62,969 nt of DNA from NCBI GenBank assembly GCA_030524765.1, contig JAUNGA010000004.1, positions 1 through 62,969 of the forward strand, given 5' to 3'. The notes beneath the pieces are model-generated. The model searched no databases. It was given only the letters and a program-made list of their open reading frames with translations, and was not told the DNA's origin. The position numbers were made by a program, and so were the translations under genes. Positions 18,059 to 26,465 of this stretch are shown piece after piece. The DNA is from Bacteroidales bacterium (GTDB lineage Bacteria; Bacteroidota; Bacteroidia; Bacteroidales; Muribaculaceae). Numbering within the stretch: position 1 is the stretch's first letter; each line of letters starts with the position of its first letter.

Positions 18059-20356
18059 ATGAGCTCGACTCAAAACCGCAAAGATTACATAGACCTCAAC
18101 GCCATCGTGCGTGTATGCCTCAAAAAGTGGTATTTTTTTGTTATAGCCGTGGCACTATGCGTCGGTGTTGCGCTGATTTATATGTCAAGTCACGATCCCG
18201 AGTATATAGTCAAGGCCAATATGCTTGTCTCTGAGCCCGATGACGGTCTGTCGGCGAGCCCGCTCGGTTCGATTTTCGGTCAGAGCTCTAATGTCAACGA
18301 CGAGCTTTACTCGATATCGTCGCACACGGTGCTGATGGATGTCGCCCGTGAGCTTGGTCTCGACCGCCGCCATGTGGTGAAGGACGGTCTGTTGCACCGC
18401 AAGTTTGCCTACCGTGATTATCCTGTCGACGTGGTGTTCAACCCGACCATTCCCGACACGTTGCGCACTACTCTCACGTTCAAGGTCAAGGTGAGCAAAG
18501 ACGGTCTTGTCAACGCTACCGTCAAGAATTCGCTTGACGAGCTTGTCGGCGAGATCGAGAAGGCCAAATTCCCCGCCGTGATCAATACCCCCTATGGCAA
18601 GTACACGCTTGTGACCACCAAATACTTTGAGCCCGGCGAGACACTCAAGACCAATATCATCCTGAAAGGCTATGATGCCGTGGCCGAGGATCTGGCCGAG
18701 GATATCACTATCGATGTTGCCAGCCGCAAGGCCAACATCATCTCGCTCGACATGAAATCAAGCGAGATCACATATGCCCGCAATGTGCTCGACTGCATTA
18801 TCGATGAGTACAACAAACGGGCCCTGGGTATGACGAATATCCAGAACCAGCAGACTCTCGACTTCCTCAACTCGCGTCTTGAATTGCTGTCGTCTGATCT
18901 GACCGAGGTCGAGGGCGACCTGCAGAATCTCAAGTCAAACCAGGGCATAGCCGATCTCAGGGCCGAGGTTGAGTATCAGTTTACCAAAAAAGGCAATCTT
19001 GAGTCAGGCCTTCTGCTGGCCGAGACAAGATATGAGGTCGGCAAGATGGTGCGCGACTTTATCTCCGATCCTGCAAACGCCCACAATATGGTGCCTTCAG
19101 GGCTCGTCTCACATAGCCAGGGCGAGGAGGCGACAGGCAATGCCATAACCCGATACAACGAGCTTCTGCTGCACCGCATGCGTCTTGAGCAGACCGCAGG
19201 CCCCGACAATAAGGCCATACAGGATATCGACCGTCAGCTCGAGGCTCTTCGCGCCAACCTTATCATCACTCTCGATAAAACCCTCGAATCGTCGGCTCTG
19301 ACACTCAAGGAGCTGCGGTCAAAATACAATGCCGCACAGTCGGCCCTCAGCAATGTGCCCGGACAAGAGCGCGCCTACCGCGACGTAGTGCGTCAGCAGT
19401 CGATCAAAGAGCAGCTCTACGTGCACCTGCTCAAACAGCGTGAGGCTGTATCGATGATGCTTGCCAACTCGCGTGCCAAGGGCGTGGTGATCGACGAGGC
19501 GTTCGCACAGAGCGAGCCTGAGGGTATGTCAAACAAGGTGATCCTGGCCGTATCGTTAATGATCGGCCTGTTGCTCGGCGCATTGGCCGTGTACATGCAG
19601 CAGTTGTTCCGCAACAAGTTCAGCGACCGTCAGGAACTCGATGCCCTCACCGATGCTCCCGTGCTCGGCGAGATGTGTGTCAGTCACCGCAATGAGAGCC
19701 TGGTCGTACGAGAGGGCGGTTCGTCGACGGCCGCCGAGCTCTTCCGCCTCATACGCACCAATCTGCTCTTTGTGCTCGGCAACGACAACGGCAGCAAGGT
19801 TGTGCTGATGACATCGACCCGACCCGGTGAAGGCAAATCGTTTATCGCCATCAACCTGGCATCGTCGCTGGCTCTGCTCGGCAAGAGGGTGCTGTTGATG
19901 GGCCTCGATATCCGCAGTCCCAAACTCGCCGAGTATCTCGGCATACCGGCCACACCCGGCTTTACCGAATATATAGCGAGCGACCGCTACAGCCTCGATC
20001 AGGTCATACGTCCCTTGCCCGGCGCCAAAGGTCTCGACGTGATGGTGAGCGGTCCCGTGCCTCCCAACCCTGCGGAGTTGCTCAGTGACCATCGTGTAGA
20101 TCAGCTCTTCGACAAACTGCGCACAATGTATGACTTCATAATCGTCGACTCGGCGCCTGTGGGCGTGATCAGCGATACCTTCGCCCTTGCACGTGTCAGC
20201 GACGCCACCGTATATGTATGTCGCGCCAACTACACCACCAAGTCAGACATCCGTTACTTCAATTCGCTTTACGACACCGACCGCCTCAAGAAAGTTGCCC
20301 TCGTTATCAACGGCACCGCCGCCAAGCAGGGCTACGGCTATGGTGCCAAAAGCTGA
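18059..20356 (+). CDS. Wzc-like polysaccharide co-polymerase / BY-type tyrosine kinase
   Basis: Inner-membrane protein that would control chain length and export of capsule or exopolysaccharide. It has 765 residues. TM1 is at about 27-47, a long coiled-coil-rich Wzz/GNVR periplasmic region follows, and TM2 is at about 491-512. The cytoplasmic kinase has Walker A (STRPGEGKS, about 585-593), Walker A' (LLMGLDIRSPK) and Walker B (IIVDSAP). The C-terminus ends QGYGYGAKS with only Tyr759 and Tyr761, a very short tyrosine cluster. It has its own promoter. No Wza, Wzx or Wzy gene is adjacent; only a GT4 glycosyltransferase is convergent, 20 nt away. Function is clear at family level; the polymer is unknown. 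Confidence 0.93.
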   Translation: MSSTQNRKDYIDLNAIVRVCLKKWYFFVIAVALCVGVALIYMSSHDPEYIVKANMLVSEPDDGLSASPLGSIFGQSSNVNDELYSISSHTVLMDVARELGLDRRHVVKDGLLHRKFAYRDYPVDVVFNPTIPDTLRTTLTFKVKVSKDGLVNATVKNSLDELVGEIEKAKFPAVINTPYGKYTLVTTKYFEPGETLKTNIILKGYDAVAEDLAEDITIDVASRKANIISLDMKSSEITYARNVLDCIIDEYNKRALGMTNIQNQQTLDFLNSRLELLSSDLTEVEGDLQNLKSNQGIADLRAEVEYQFTKKGNLESGLLLAETRYEVGKMVRDFISDPANAHNMVPSGLVSHSQGEEATGNAITRYNELLLHRMRLEQTAGPDNKAIQDIDRQLEALRANLIITLDKTLESSALTLKELRSKYNAAQSALSNVPGQERAYRDVVRQQSIKEQLYVHLLKQREAVSMMLANSRAKGVVIDEAFAQSEPEGMSNKVILAVSLMIGLLLGALAVYMQQLFRNKFSDRQELDALTDAPVLGEMCVSHRNESLVVREGGSSTAAELFRLIRTNLLFVLGNDNGSKVVLMTSTRPGEGKSFIAINLASSLALLGKRVLLMGLDIRSPKLAEYLGIPATPGFTEYIASDRYSLDQVIRPLPGAKGLDVMVSGPVPPNPAELLSDHRVDQLFDKLRTMYDFIIVDSAPVGVISDTFALARVSDATVYVCRANYTTKSDIRYFNSLYDTDRLKKVALVINGTAAKQGYGYGAKS

Positions 20357-20376
20357 CGGGGCCGGAGGCCGATCTC

Positions 20377-21462
20377 CTATCTCTTGAACTCGGCCGCAAG
20401 CCTTTGCCATAGACGGTCGGCCACCGAGCGCGCCTCATAGTCGCCCGCGGTGGCTACGGCCTCGCGGCTCATCCTTTCGCGCGCGTCAGGTGCGAGGGCG
20501 ATCCATGACGCCACACTGTCGGCCATCGCGTCGACATTGCCGGGCTCGAAAAGATAGCCGTTGATGCCATGGTGCACATAGCTTGTCGGGCCGGCCATGT
20601 CTGATGCCACGACGGGCACTCCGGCGGCCATGGCCTCAAGGGCTACAAGCCCGAGGCTTTCCTGCTCGCGCACTGTGGGGAAAATAAACAGATCCATATG
20701 ACGATAGATATCGACGAGCTCTTGCTGTGACAGCGGCCCGCGATAGTCGATCACACCGCTTAATCCGGCGCGGACGATCGCGTCGGTCAGTGCGCGTTGC
20801 TGCGAGCCGCCGCCTGCCATTACGGCCCGGCAGTCGATGCCGCGCATGCGCAGATCATGCACGAGCCGCACGAACTCGGCCCAGCCTTTGCCCGGATCGA
20901 TGCGCGACACAAATCCGAGAGTAATGGCGTCGGTGTCGGCTTTATCCGGCCGGTCGACAAAGAATTTGCGGTCTACGCCGCCCGATGCCGATACGTATAT
21001 GCGACCGGGGTCGAGCTCGGGAAACTCGCGCCGTACCACGTCGGCGAAATAGGCCGACGGCACCACCATCAGCCGTGTGCCCGCCATCAGCGGGCGCGAC
21101 ATTTCTTTCAGACGTTTTTTGAGCGATGTCTGCGGCAGCACGTCGTCGCCGTGCACATTCAGCACCAGCGGCAGTCGTCGCAACCACGACGCGATGCGCA
21201 GCGCCGGGGTGGGGAAGGTGACGGTGTGTACATACACCATATCGTAGCTCCGGGCGGTCAGCGCATGCAGGGCAGAGGCATAAAACCGTATATATGCTGC
21301 GAGCTTGGCCCATTTTGAGCCGCGACGTCCGCGGATGGTCACCAGGCGTGTGTCGGCCTCGGCGTTGCGCCGCACTATATCTTCGTAGAAATTGCGCACA
21401 AATGTGCCGTACGACGGGTCGGCCGCCGACGGATACATGTTTGAAATGACCAAAATCTTCAT
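20377..21462 (-). CDS. GT4-family glycosyltransferase
   Basis: A cytoplasmic GT-B enzyme of 361 residues that would transfer a sugar from a nucleotide donor during glycan or capsule assembly. The N-terminal domain starts MKILVISNMYP, and the acceptor-side region includes LVLNVHGDDVLP. The C-terminal donor domain has the GT4 signature EQESLGLVALEAMAAGVPVV with the usual E-x7-E spacing, then NGYLFEPGN. I chose the start at 21462. The frame is open much further upstream, but that region is antisense to the TraB gene and does not look like glycosyltransferase sequence. It is divergent from the TraB gene. A minus-strand -7 box lies only 8 nt from the ATG. Acceptor and donor are unknown. Confidence 0.92.
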   Translation of the reverse strand: MKILVISNMYPSAADPSYGTFVRNFYEDIVRRNAEADTRLVTIRGRRGSKWAKLAAYIRFYASALHALTARSYDMVYVHTVTFPTPALRIASWLRRLPLVLNVHGDDVLPQTSLKKRLKEMSRPLMAGTRLMVVPSAYFADVVRREFPELDPGRIYVSASGGVDRKFFVDRPDKADTDAITLGFVSRIDPGKGWAEFVRLVHDLRMRGIDCRAVMAGGGSQQRALTDAIVRAGLSGVIDYRGPLSQQELVDIYRHMDLFIFPTVREQESLGLVALEAMAAGVPVVASDMAGPTSYVHHGINGYLFEPGNVDAMADSVASWIALAPDARERMSREAVATAGDYEARSVADRLWQRLAAEFKR

Positions 21463-21470
21463 ACTGACAA

Positions 21471-21478
21471 CAAAAATA
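21471..21478 (-). promoter_or_regulatory. Possible -7 box for the GT4 gene
   Basis: On the minus strand the sequence reads TATTTTTG, matching TAnnTTTG. No good TTG lies 19-21 nt upstream of it. It is so close to the ATG at 21462 that transcription would start at or just before the start codon. Confidence 0.4.
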
Positions 21479-21498
21479 CTATTTTTTTTCGAAAAAAA

Positions 21499-21529
21499 TT
21501 TGCGGATTAAAAAAATACGACTACCTTTG
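21499..21529 (+). promoter_or_regulatory. Bacteroidetes-type promoter for the TraB-ABC operon
   Basis: TTTG at 21499-21502 and TACCTTTG at 21522-21529 are separated by 19 nt. The leader to the ATG at 21619 would be about 80 nt. Confidence 0.75.
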
Positions 21530-21618
21530 CGGTGTGTTAGAAATGTACAACACCTCAACACTGCAACATCAAACTTCAAAATTATAAACTTTAAACTTCG
21601 CTGAAAGCGACTAAAACA

Positions 21619-22491
21619 ATGAAACGATTCATCATCACACTTCTGTCGATATTGCTCTGTCTGCTGGTCGTTCGCGCCGAGCTGCTGTGGCAGGTAAGCG
21701 GCAAGGGCATCGAGCGTCCCAGCTACCTGTTTGGCACACACCATGTGGCTCCGGTCGATATGCTTGACTCGATCGCCGGTTTCGAGAAGGCTTTTGGCTC
21801 GGTCGACGCGGTATATGGCGAGCTCGTAATGAGCGAGATGCAGACTCCCGCCGGCCAGCAGCAGCTGATGGCCGCGGCCACCGCACCGGCCGACAGCACG
21901 CTCTCGTCGTTGCTTACCCCCGAACAGACCGACTCGCTCAATGCCTTTCTGCAAAAGTATATGGGCCCGCAGATCTCGGCAGCGATGTTTGACCGTCTCA
22001 AGCCGGCCATGCTGCAGACCGTTGTGGCGATGGCTATGAATCAAGTGATATTTCCCGACTTTGATCCTAATCAGCAGCTCGACGGCACCATACAGCGTCT
22101 GGCGGTTGACGAGGGCAAGACCGTTGGTGCCCTCGAGACGATGGCCGACCAGTGCGAGGCTCTGTTCGGTGCCCCGATCAGCGATCAAATCGCAGATCTG
22201 ATGCAGGTAGTGGCTGCCGACAACGAGCAGATGCAGATGGCCCGCGCGCTGGCCGACCGTTATATGGCCGGCGACCTCGACGGCCTCTTCGCCATGATGC
22301 TCGACGAGATGGATGATGCCACCGCCCGGCGTCTTATCTACGACCGCAACGACCGCTGGATTGAAACGCTCAAGGCTCGTCTCTCGGCCGAGCCCACCAT
22401 GTATGTGGTCGGTGCCGGCCATCTCGTGGGCGAGCATGGCCTGATCGGGCGGCTGCGTAGCGAGGGATATACTGTAACTCCTGTCAAATAA
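21619..22491 (+). CDS. TraB/GumN family protein
   Basis: The 290-residue protein has an N-terminal hydrophobic signal (MKRFIITLLSILLCLLVVRA) and no lipobox. The TraB/GumN family motifs are present: FGTHHVAP (GTHH at residues 39-42) near the N-terminus, and MYVVGAGHLVGEHGLIGRL near the C-terminus. The conserved His and Glu residues are thought to bind metal in this TIKI-like family, some members of which are proteases; activity here is not shown. The gene is preceded by a good promoter and is 12 nt from an ABC transporter ATPase gene, so the two are likely co-transcribed. The link between the two functions is unknown. Confidence 0.88.
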   Translation: MKRFIITLLSILLCLLVVRAELLWQVSGKGIERPSYLFGTHHVAPVDMLDSIAGFEKAFGSVDAVYGELVMSEMQTPAGQQQLMAAATAPADSTLSSLLTPEQTDSLNAFLQKYMGPQISAAMFDRLKPAMLQTVVAMAMNQVIFPDFDPNQQLDGTIQRLAVDEGKTVGALETMADQCEALFGAPISDQIADLMQVVAADNEQMQMARALADRYMAGDLDGLFAMMLDEMDDATARRLIYDRNDRWIETLKARLSAEPTMYVVGAGHLVGEHGLIGRLRSEGYTVTPVK

Positions 22492-22503
22492 TAGTTTTCT
22501 GCT

Positions 22504-23364
22504 ATGATTACTCTCGATAATGTGTCATACCGCTATCGCAAGTGTATGCCCGACGCACTTGACGGTATTACGGCACAGGTGAGCCCCGGCATATATCTGC
22601 TGTTGGGCGAAAACGGGGCGGGCAAGACCACTCTGCTGCATCTGATAGCGGGTCTGCTCACGCCGACCACGGGCACTTGTGATCTCGACGGCGACAGTCT
22701 GTCGGCCAGGCGTCCTACCGTGATGCGCCGCGTGTTCTTTCTGTCAGACGATATGGATATGCCGTTTGCCACTGTCAACGAGGCCGTACGTCGCCATGCT
22801 CAGTTCTATCCGACGTTCAGTGTCGAGGCTCTGCAGGCCAATCTCTCGGATTTCGGTCTCACCGGCGATGAAAGACTCAAGGATCTGTCGCTTGGCTCGC
22901 GTCACAAATCTCTGGTCGCCTATGCTCTGGCTCTCGGCACCGAGGTGCTGCTGCTCGACGAGCCGGCCAACGGACTTGACATCGACGCAAAGAAAAGTTT
23001 GCGCCGCATGATAGCACGTTCGATGACCGACGATCGCACCATCATCGTGTCGACACATACTGTCTATGATCTCGAGGCACTTTTCGACGGACTGCTGCTA
23101 CTGAGCCACGGCAGTATGCTGATCAGCCGCCCCACGTGGCAGATCGCCGCCCGGCTGGGCTTTGTCACATCGACCACACCGCTGCCTGACGCCCTGTATC
23201 AGGAACCCGAGGCCGGAATCTTCCGTGCGATCGTCAAGGGCGACGGCGACGACGAGTCGGCCGTAAACTACAGCCTGCTTTATTCGGCCGTGATGTCTGA
23301 TGCCCGCGACCGCATACTCTCAATTATCAACACCGATACCGAAAACAATGACACTGACCGATAA
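22504..23364 (+). CDS. ABC transporter ATP-binding protein
   Basis: ATPase subunit of an exporter-type ABC system, 286 residues. Walker A is GENGAGKTT (residues 35-43), the signature is LSLGSRHK, and Walker B is VLLLDEPANGLD, followed by the switch His in VSTHTVYD. A C-terminal extension of about 80 residues follows the nucleotide-binding domain. The gene overlaps the permease gene by 17 nt. A GntR/YtrA-type regulator follows, so this resembles YtrBC-like systems that respond to cell-wall stress. Substrate is unknown. Confidence 0.92.
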   Translation: MITLDNVSYRYRKCMPDALDGITAQVSPGIYLLLGENGAGKTTLLHLIAGLLTPTTGTCDLDGDSLSARRPTVMRRVFFLSDDMDMPFATVNEAVRRHAQFYPTFSVEALQANLSDFGLTGDERLKDLSLGSRHKSLVAYALALGTEVLLLDEPANGLDIDAKKSLRRMIARSMTDDRTIIVSTHTVYDLEALFDGLLLLSHGSMLISRPTWQIAARLGFVTSTTPLPDALYQEPEAGIFRAIVKGDGDDESAVNYSLLYSAVMSDARDRILSIINTDTENNDTDR

Positions 23365-24139
23365 ATTCTCGACCGAGCGCCTGATAATGCTGTGGCGCTA
23401 CTATACACCCGGTATGACACGGCAACTGTGGCTTACCGCCGCACTCACCCTGCTGTGCTATCTGATTTCGCTTGGTGCTACATTCCTGCCCGAGAGCCTG
23501 GGACTCTACACGTTTGCTTCGTTTGTGTTGATGTTCGGCTACTACTGCGGCCCGTTGCACTTTGCACGCTTCCGCGACCGTAACTTCTCGCTGCAGTTGC
23601 CGGCTACGGCTGCCGAACGCACGTTGTTCATGCTTTTCTTCACAATGATAGTCGTGCCGGCCGTCATGGTCGTGACATGGTATGCCTCGGTGGGTATCGC
23701 TTCGCTGTTTACCGCCAACGCGCCGATCACCACCGTGATGCTGGCCCGTGTCGATGCTGATGCGGCGCAGTCAGGAGTCAATCTCGGTCAGTTCTCTGAT
23801 GTCATGTGTCTGCAGCGCGTGCAAGACGTTATACCGATGCTCGTGTGTCTGCTGTGTGTGACCTCATCGCGTCGCACACCGGTCACCAACGGCATCATAG
23901 GCGTGATTGTGTCGTTGGTCGCCATGTCGATGATCGGCGGAATCATCGGTCTGACAATCGGATTTACAGCCGGACTGCATGACGCGTTAAACGGCAACAC
24001 CATTGACACGGATGCATTTGTCAGCAAATTAACGTCAATGATGATCTATACCGTATATCTGATCTGCGTGTTGGCAATTCTCACATTTATATATACGGCG
24101 GTGCGGCTCTACCGCACCTTCCGTCACCAGCAATCGTGA
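23348..24139 (+). CDS. ABC transporter membrane subunit
   Basis: A 263-residue integral membrane protein with about six hydrophobic segments, including LTAALTLLCYLISLGATFLP, LFFTMIVVPAVMVVTWYASV, GIIGVIVSLVAMSMIGGIIG and MMIYTVYLICVLAILTFIYT. I chose the ATG at 23348, inside the end of the ATPase gene, because residues before it are only the shifted reading of that gene. The overlap implies translational coupling. It does not match a family I can name more precisely than ABC-2-like permease, and the assignment rests mainly on gene order. Confidence 0.82.
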   Translation: MTLTDKFSTERLIMLWRYYTPGMTRQLWLTAALTLLCYLISLGATFLPESLGLYTFASFVLMFGYYCGPLHFARFRDRNFSLQLPATAAERTLFMLFFTMIVVPAVMVVTWYASVGIASLFTANAPITTVMLARVDADAAQSGVNLGQFSDVMCLQRVQDVIPMLVCLLCVTSSRRTPVTNGIIGVIVSLVAMSMIGGIIGLTIGFTAGLHDALNGNTIDTDAFVSKLTSMMIYTVYLICVLAILTFIYTAVRLYRTFRHQQS

Positions 24140-24143
24140 GCCA

Positions 24144-24521
24144 ATGGAATTCCGTACTGATCGCCCCATATACCGACAGATAATCGACTATGCCTTTGCC
24201 GCCATTCTCTCAGAACAATGGCGGCAGGGCGAGCGCGTACCGTCGGTGCGCGAGCTCGGCACCGAGCTCGCCGTCAACACCCACACGGTGCTGAAGGCCT
24301 ACGAATATCTCACCGACCGAGGCATTATTGCCGTACGCCGCGGCATGGGCTATTTTCTTGACGCCGATGCTAAAGCCAAGGTCAACGCCGACCGTCGCGA
24401 GCATTTCTTCGAGACATCTCTGGCCGAACTCTTCGAGCAGATGCAGCTGCTCGGGATCACCATCGACGATGTTGTCGCACATTACAACGAATTCTGCAAG
24501 TCAAGGCGTTGCTTAGATTGA
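24144..24521 (+). CDS. GntR-family (YtrA-like) transcriptional regulator
   Basis: A 125-residue regulator. Residues about 5-75 form the GntR winged helix (PIYRQIIDYAFAAILSEQWR, VPSVRELGTELAVNTHTVLK, RRGMGYFL). Only a short helical tail follows, with no FadR- or HutC-type effector domain, as in the YtrA subfamily. It lies 4 nt after the permease gene as the last gene of the TraB-ABC operon. YtrA regulators usually repress their own ABC operon; here the regulator comes last instead of first. Confidence 0.9.
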   Translation: MEFRTDRPIYRQIIDYAFAAILSEQWRQGERVPSVRELGTELAVNTHTVLKAYEYLTDRGIIAVRRGMGYFLDADAKAKVNADRREHFFETSLAELFEQMQLLGITIDDVVAHYNEFCKSRRCLD

Positions 24522-24558
24522 TTTTTATTCTTTGAACCGGCTCTAAAGATATAATTCG

Positions 24559-24597
24559 GCGTGGCGTTACGGCAGACGTCACGCTTTTGCTGTTTTT
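24559..24597 (+). terminator. Terminator after the GntR gene
   Basis: GCGTG (24559-24563) pairs with CACGC (24580-24584). The stem extends through a G-T pair to CGT/ACG. TTTTGCTGTTTTT follows. Confidence 0.65.
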
Positions 24598-24727
24598 ACA
24601 TGGTTCTGCCGCCTGTATGTCGGCCGGAGCCGTGCATTGGCGCCTGGGCTGTCCGGCGTAGGCCGGTTCTGACACATGATTTATAAAGACAAAAGTGATT
24701 TGTGACGTCGGATTTGCAGAAAATTGC

Positions 24728-24735
24728 TATCTTTG
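24728..24735 (+). promoter_or_regulatory. -7 box (TATCTTTG) for the GT2-like gene
   Basis: TATCTTTG matches TAnnTTTG. The nearest TTTG upstream is 25 nt away, a longer spacer than usual. Its position inside the longer reading frame supports the ATG at 24770 as the true start. Confidence 0.55.
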
Positions 24736-24769
24736 CAAGTTATTTCTTAGAAAAGTTCCCTCGGTGACG

Positions 24770-25951
24770 ATGTATTATCATTTTGACATACAGCCCGTGC
24801 TTGTCGTGTTGTTTGAGATCAGCGTGATTGCCACGCTCATATCGCTTGCGATTTTTCTCAGACGCATATTGCCTCTGCACAAGCAGCGCCGCGCCTCAAA
24901 CCGCCGCGACGGCTCGTTGCCCGACGGCGCCCGCGACGGTGCGAGCATCATCGTATATTCCAACGATCAGAGCGCCGAGCTCGAGTCGCTGCTGCCTCAG
25001 CTGTTGCGCCAGCAATATGCGCCCGGCTATGAGGTGATTGTCGTCAACGAGGGCGATTCGCCCCGTGTGCGGGCTGTGGTCGAAGATCTGCAGATGACCC
25101 ACCGCAACCTGTATCTGACCTTTACTCCCGACGGCGCCCGCAATCTCAGCCGCAAGAAACTTGCGCTGACACTCGGCATCAAGGCGGCGCGGTATCCCGT
25201 AGCGGTGATGACCGCCGCAGGCGCATCAGTCGGGTCAGACGGCTGGCTGGCACGCATCATGCAGCATTTCTCTGAGAACAACCACACCGAGGTCGTGCTC
25301 GGGTATGCGGCTTTTGATCCGGACGACGACTCGGGCGCAGCCCGTCGCGTACGCTCGTTTGACTATGTGGCCGAGTCGGCCTCGTGGATAGCCGATGCCG
25401 TCAAGGGGCGTCCCTGGCGCGGTACCGAATACAATCTGGCCTATCGTCGCGATCTCTTCTTCCGCAACAAGGGATTCTCGCGGCATCTCAATCTGCGATA
25501 TGGCGACGATGATATCTTTATCAGCGAAATCGCTACGGGCGCCAACACCGTGGTAGAGCTGAGCGACGATTCGGTCGTGACCATACTGGGCGGTGACAGC
25601 CGCCGTGCCGCTCTTGACCGTTCGGCCCGGCGCCGCTTTACCGAGCGGTTTATCCGCCGTCGTCCGCGACTGCTCGATGCCATCGGCCGCTGGGCCTATC
25701 TTATCGCATTGCTCACGCCTGTGGCGGCTGTGGCGATGGACGTCTCAAACGGCTTTGTCTGGACCTGTGCCGGCGTCGCACTGTTGTGCTGGTATCTTGC
25801 CGGCATGGTATGGTGCAATGTGATGACTGCTCTACGCGGTCGCCGTCTGATCGCATCGGTGCCGTTTATTCTGGCGCTGAGTCCGTTGCGCCGCATATAT
25901 CGCCGCCTATATGCCATGGCGCGCCGCAGCAAGCGATACACCTGGGAATAA
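24770..25951 (+). CDS. GT2-like membrane glycosyltransferase with degenerate DxD motif
   Basis: The 393-residue protein has an N-terminal membrane segment (about 9-30), a GT-A-like domain and two C-terminal membrane segments (about 310-355). The GT2 fold is visible in ASIIVYSNDQ, YEVIVVNEGDS, the basic tract NLSRKKLALTLGIKAARYPV, and GDDDIFISEI, where the catalytic acidic residue normally sits. The place of the metal-binding DADC tract of the family reads TAAGA (residues 148-152), so both aspartates are missing. Activity is therefore doubtful. The start at 24770 is chosen over 24695 because the longer form covers the promoter. The gene stands alone between a terminator and the Lrp gene. Confidence 0.82.
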   Translation: MYYHFDIQPVLVVLFEISVIATLISLAIFLRRILPLHKQRRASNRRDGSLPDGARDGASIIVYSNDQSAELESLLPQLLRQQYAPGYEVIVVNEGDSPRVRAVVEDLQMTHRNLYLTFTPDGARNLSRKKLALTLGIKAARYPVAVMTAAGASVGSDGWLARIMQHFSENNHTEVVLGYAAFDPDDDSGAARRVRSFDYVAESASWIADAVKGRPWRGTEYNLAYRRDLFFRNKGFSRHLNLRYGDDDIFISEIATGANTVVELSDDSVVTILGGDSRRAALDRSARRRFTERFIRRRPRLLDAIGRWAYLIALLTPVAAVAMDVSNGFVWTCAGVALLCWYLAGMVWCNVMTALRGRRLIASVPFILALSPLRRIYRRLYAMARRSKRYTWE

Positions 25952-25994
25952 CCATACATCTCACACATAAAATTCAACCCTCTCACCTAACGTC

Positions 25995-26465
25995 ATGTCA
26001 CAGCATACCTTTGACCCACTTGACCTGAATATTCTGCGTCTGCTGTCGGGCAACGCACGCAAACCCTATCTCGAGATAGCCCGCGAATGCGGCGTATCGG
26101 GCGCAGCCATCCATCAGCGCATCCAGCGCATGTCGGCCAACGGCGTCATCAAGGGCGCCGAGCTGATCGTCGATCCGTCGGCGATGGGTTACGACACATG
26201 TGCCTATGTAGGCATCTTCCTGCGCGATCCGTCACAGTTCAGCTCGGTGGTCGACGCTCTCATGAAGATTCCCGAGGTTGTCGAGTGCCACTTCACCACA
26301 GGTCAGTACGACATCTTTATCAAGCTCTATGCCCGCAACAACGATGACCTGCTGCATATATTGCAGGACCAGATTCAGGCCCTCGGGCTGGCACGCACCG
26401 AGACTCTCATCTCGTTCAAGGAAGTGTTCAAACGTCAGATTCCCGTGAATCCCGGCGATGAATAG
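25995..26465 (+). CDS. Lrp/AsnC-family transcriptional regulator
   Basis: A 156-residue DNA-binding regulator. Residues about 5-60 are the AsnC-type helix-turn-helix (LDLNILRLLSGNARKPYLEI, VSGAAIHQRIQRM). Residues about 68-145 are the RAM ligand-binding domain (AYVGIFLRD, VVECHFTTGQYDIFIKLYA). Such proteins sense amino acids and form dimers or octamers. Its stop codon overlaps the start of the M64 peptidase gene by 8 nt, suggesting translational coupling. The effector is unknown. Confidence 0.93.
   Translation: MSQHTFDPLDLNILRLLSGNARKPYLEIARECGVSGAAIHQRIQRMSANGVIKGAELIVDPSAMGYDTCAYVGIFLRDPSQFSSVVDALMKIPEVVECHFTTGQYDIFIKLYARNNDDLLHILQDQIQALGLARTETLISFKEVFKRQIPVNPGDE

Noticed and set aside
21463-22437. 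N-terminal extension of the GT4 gene (total 686 codons)
   Set aside because: The extra part is antisense to TraB/GumN and crosses its promoter. The glycosyltransferase domain starts cleanly at 21462.
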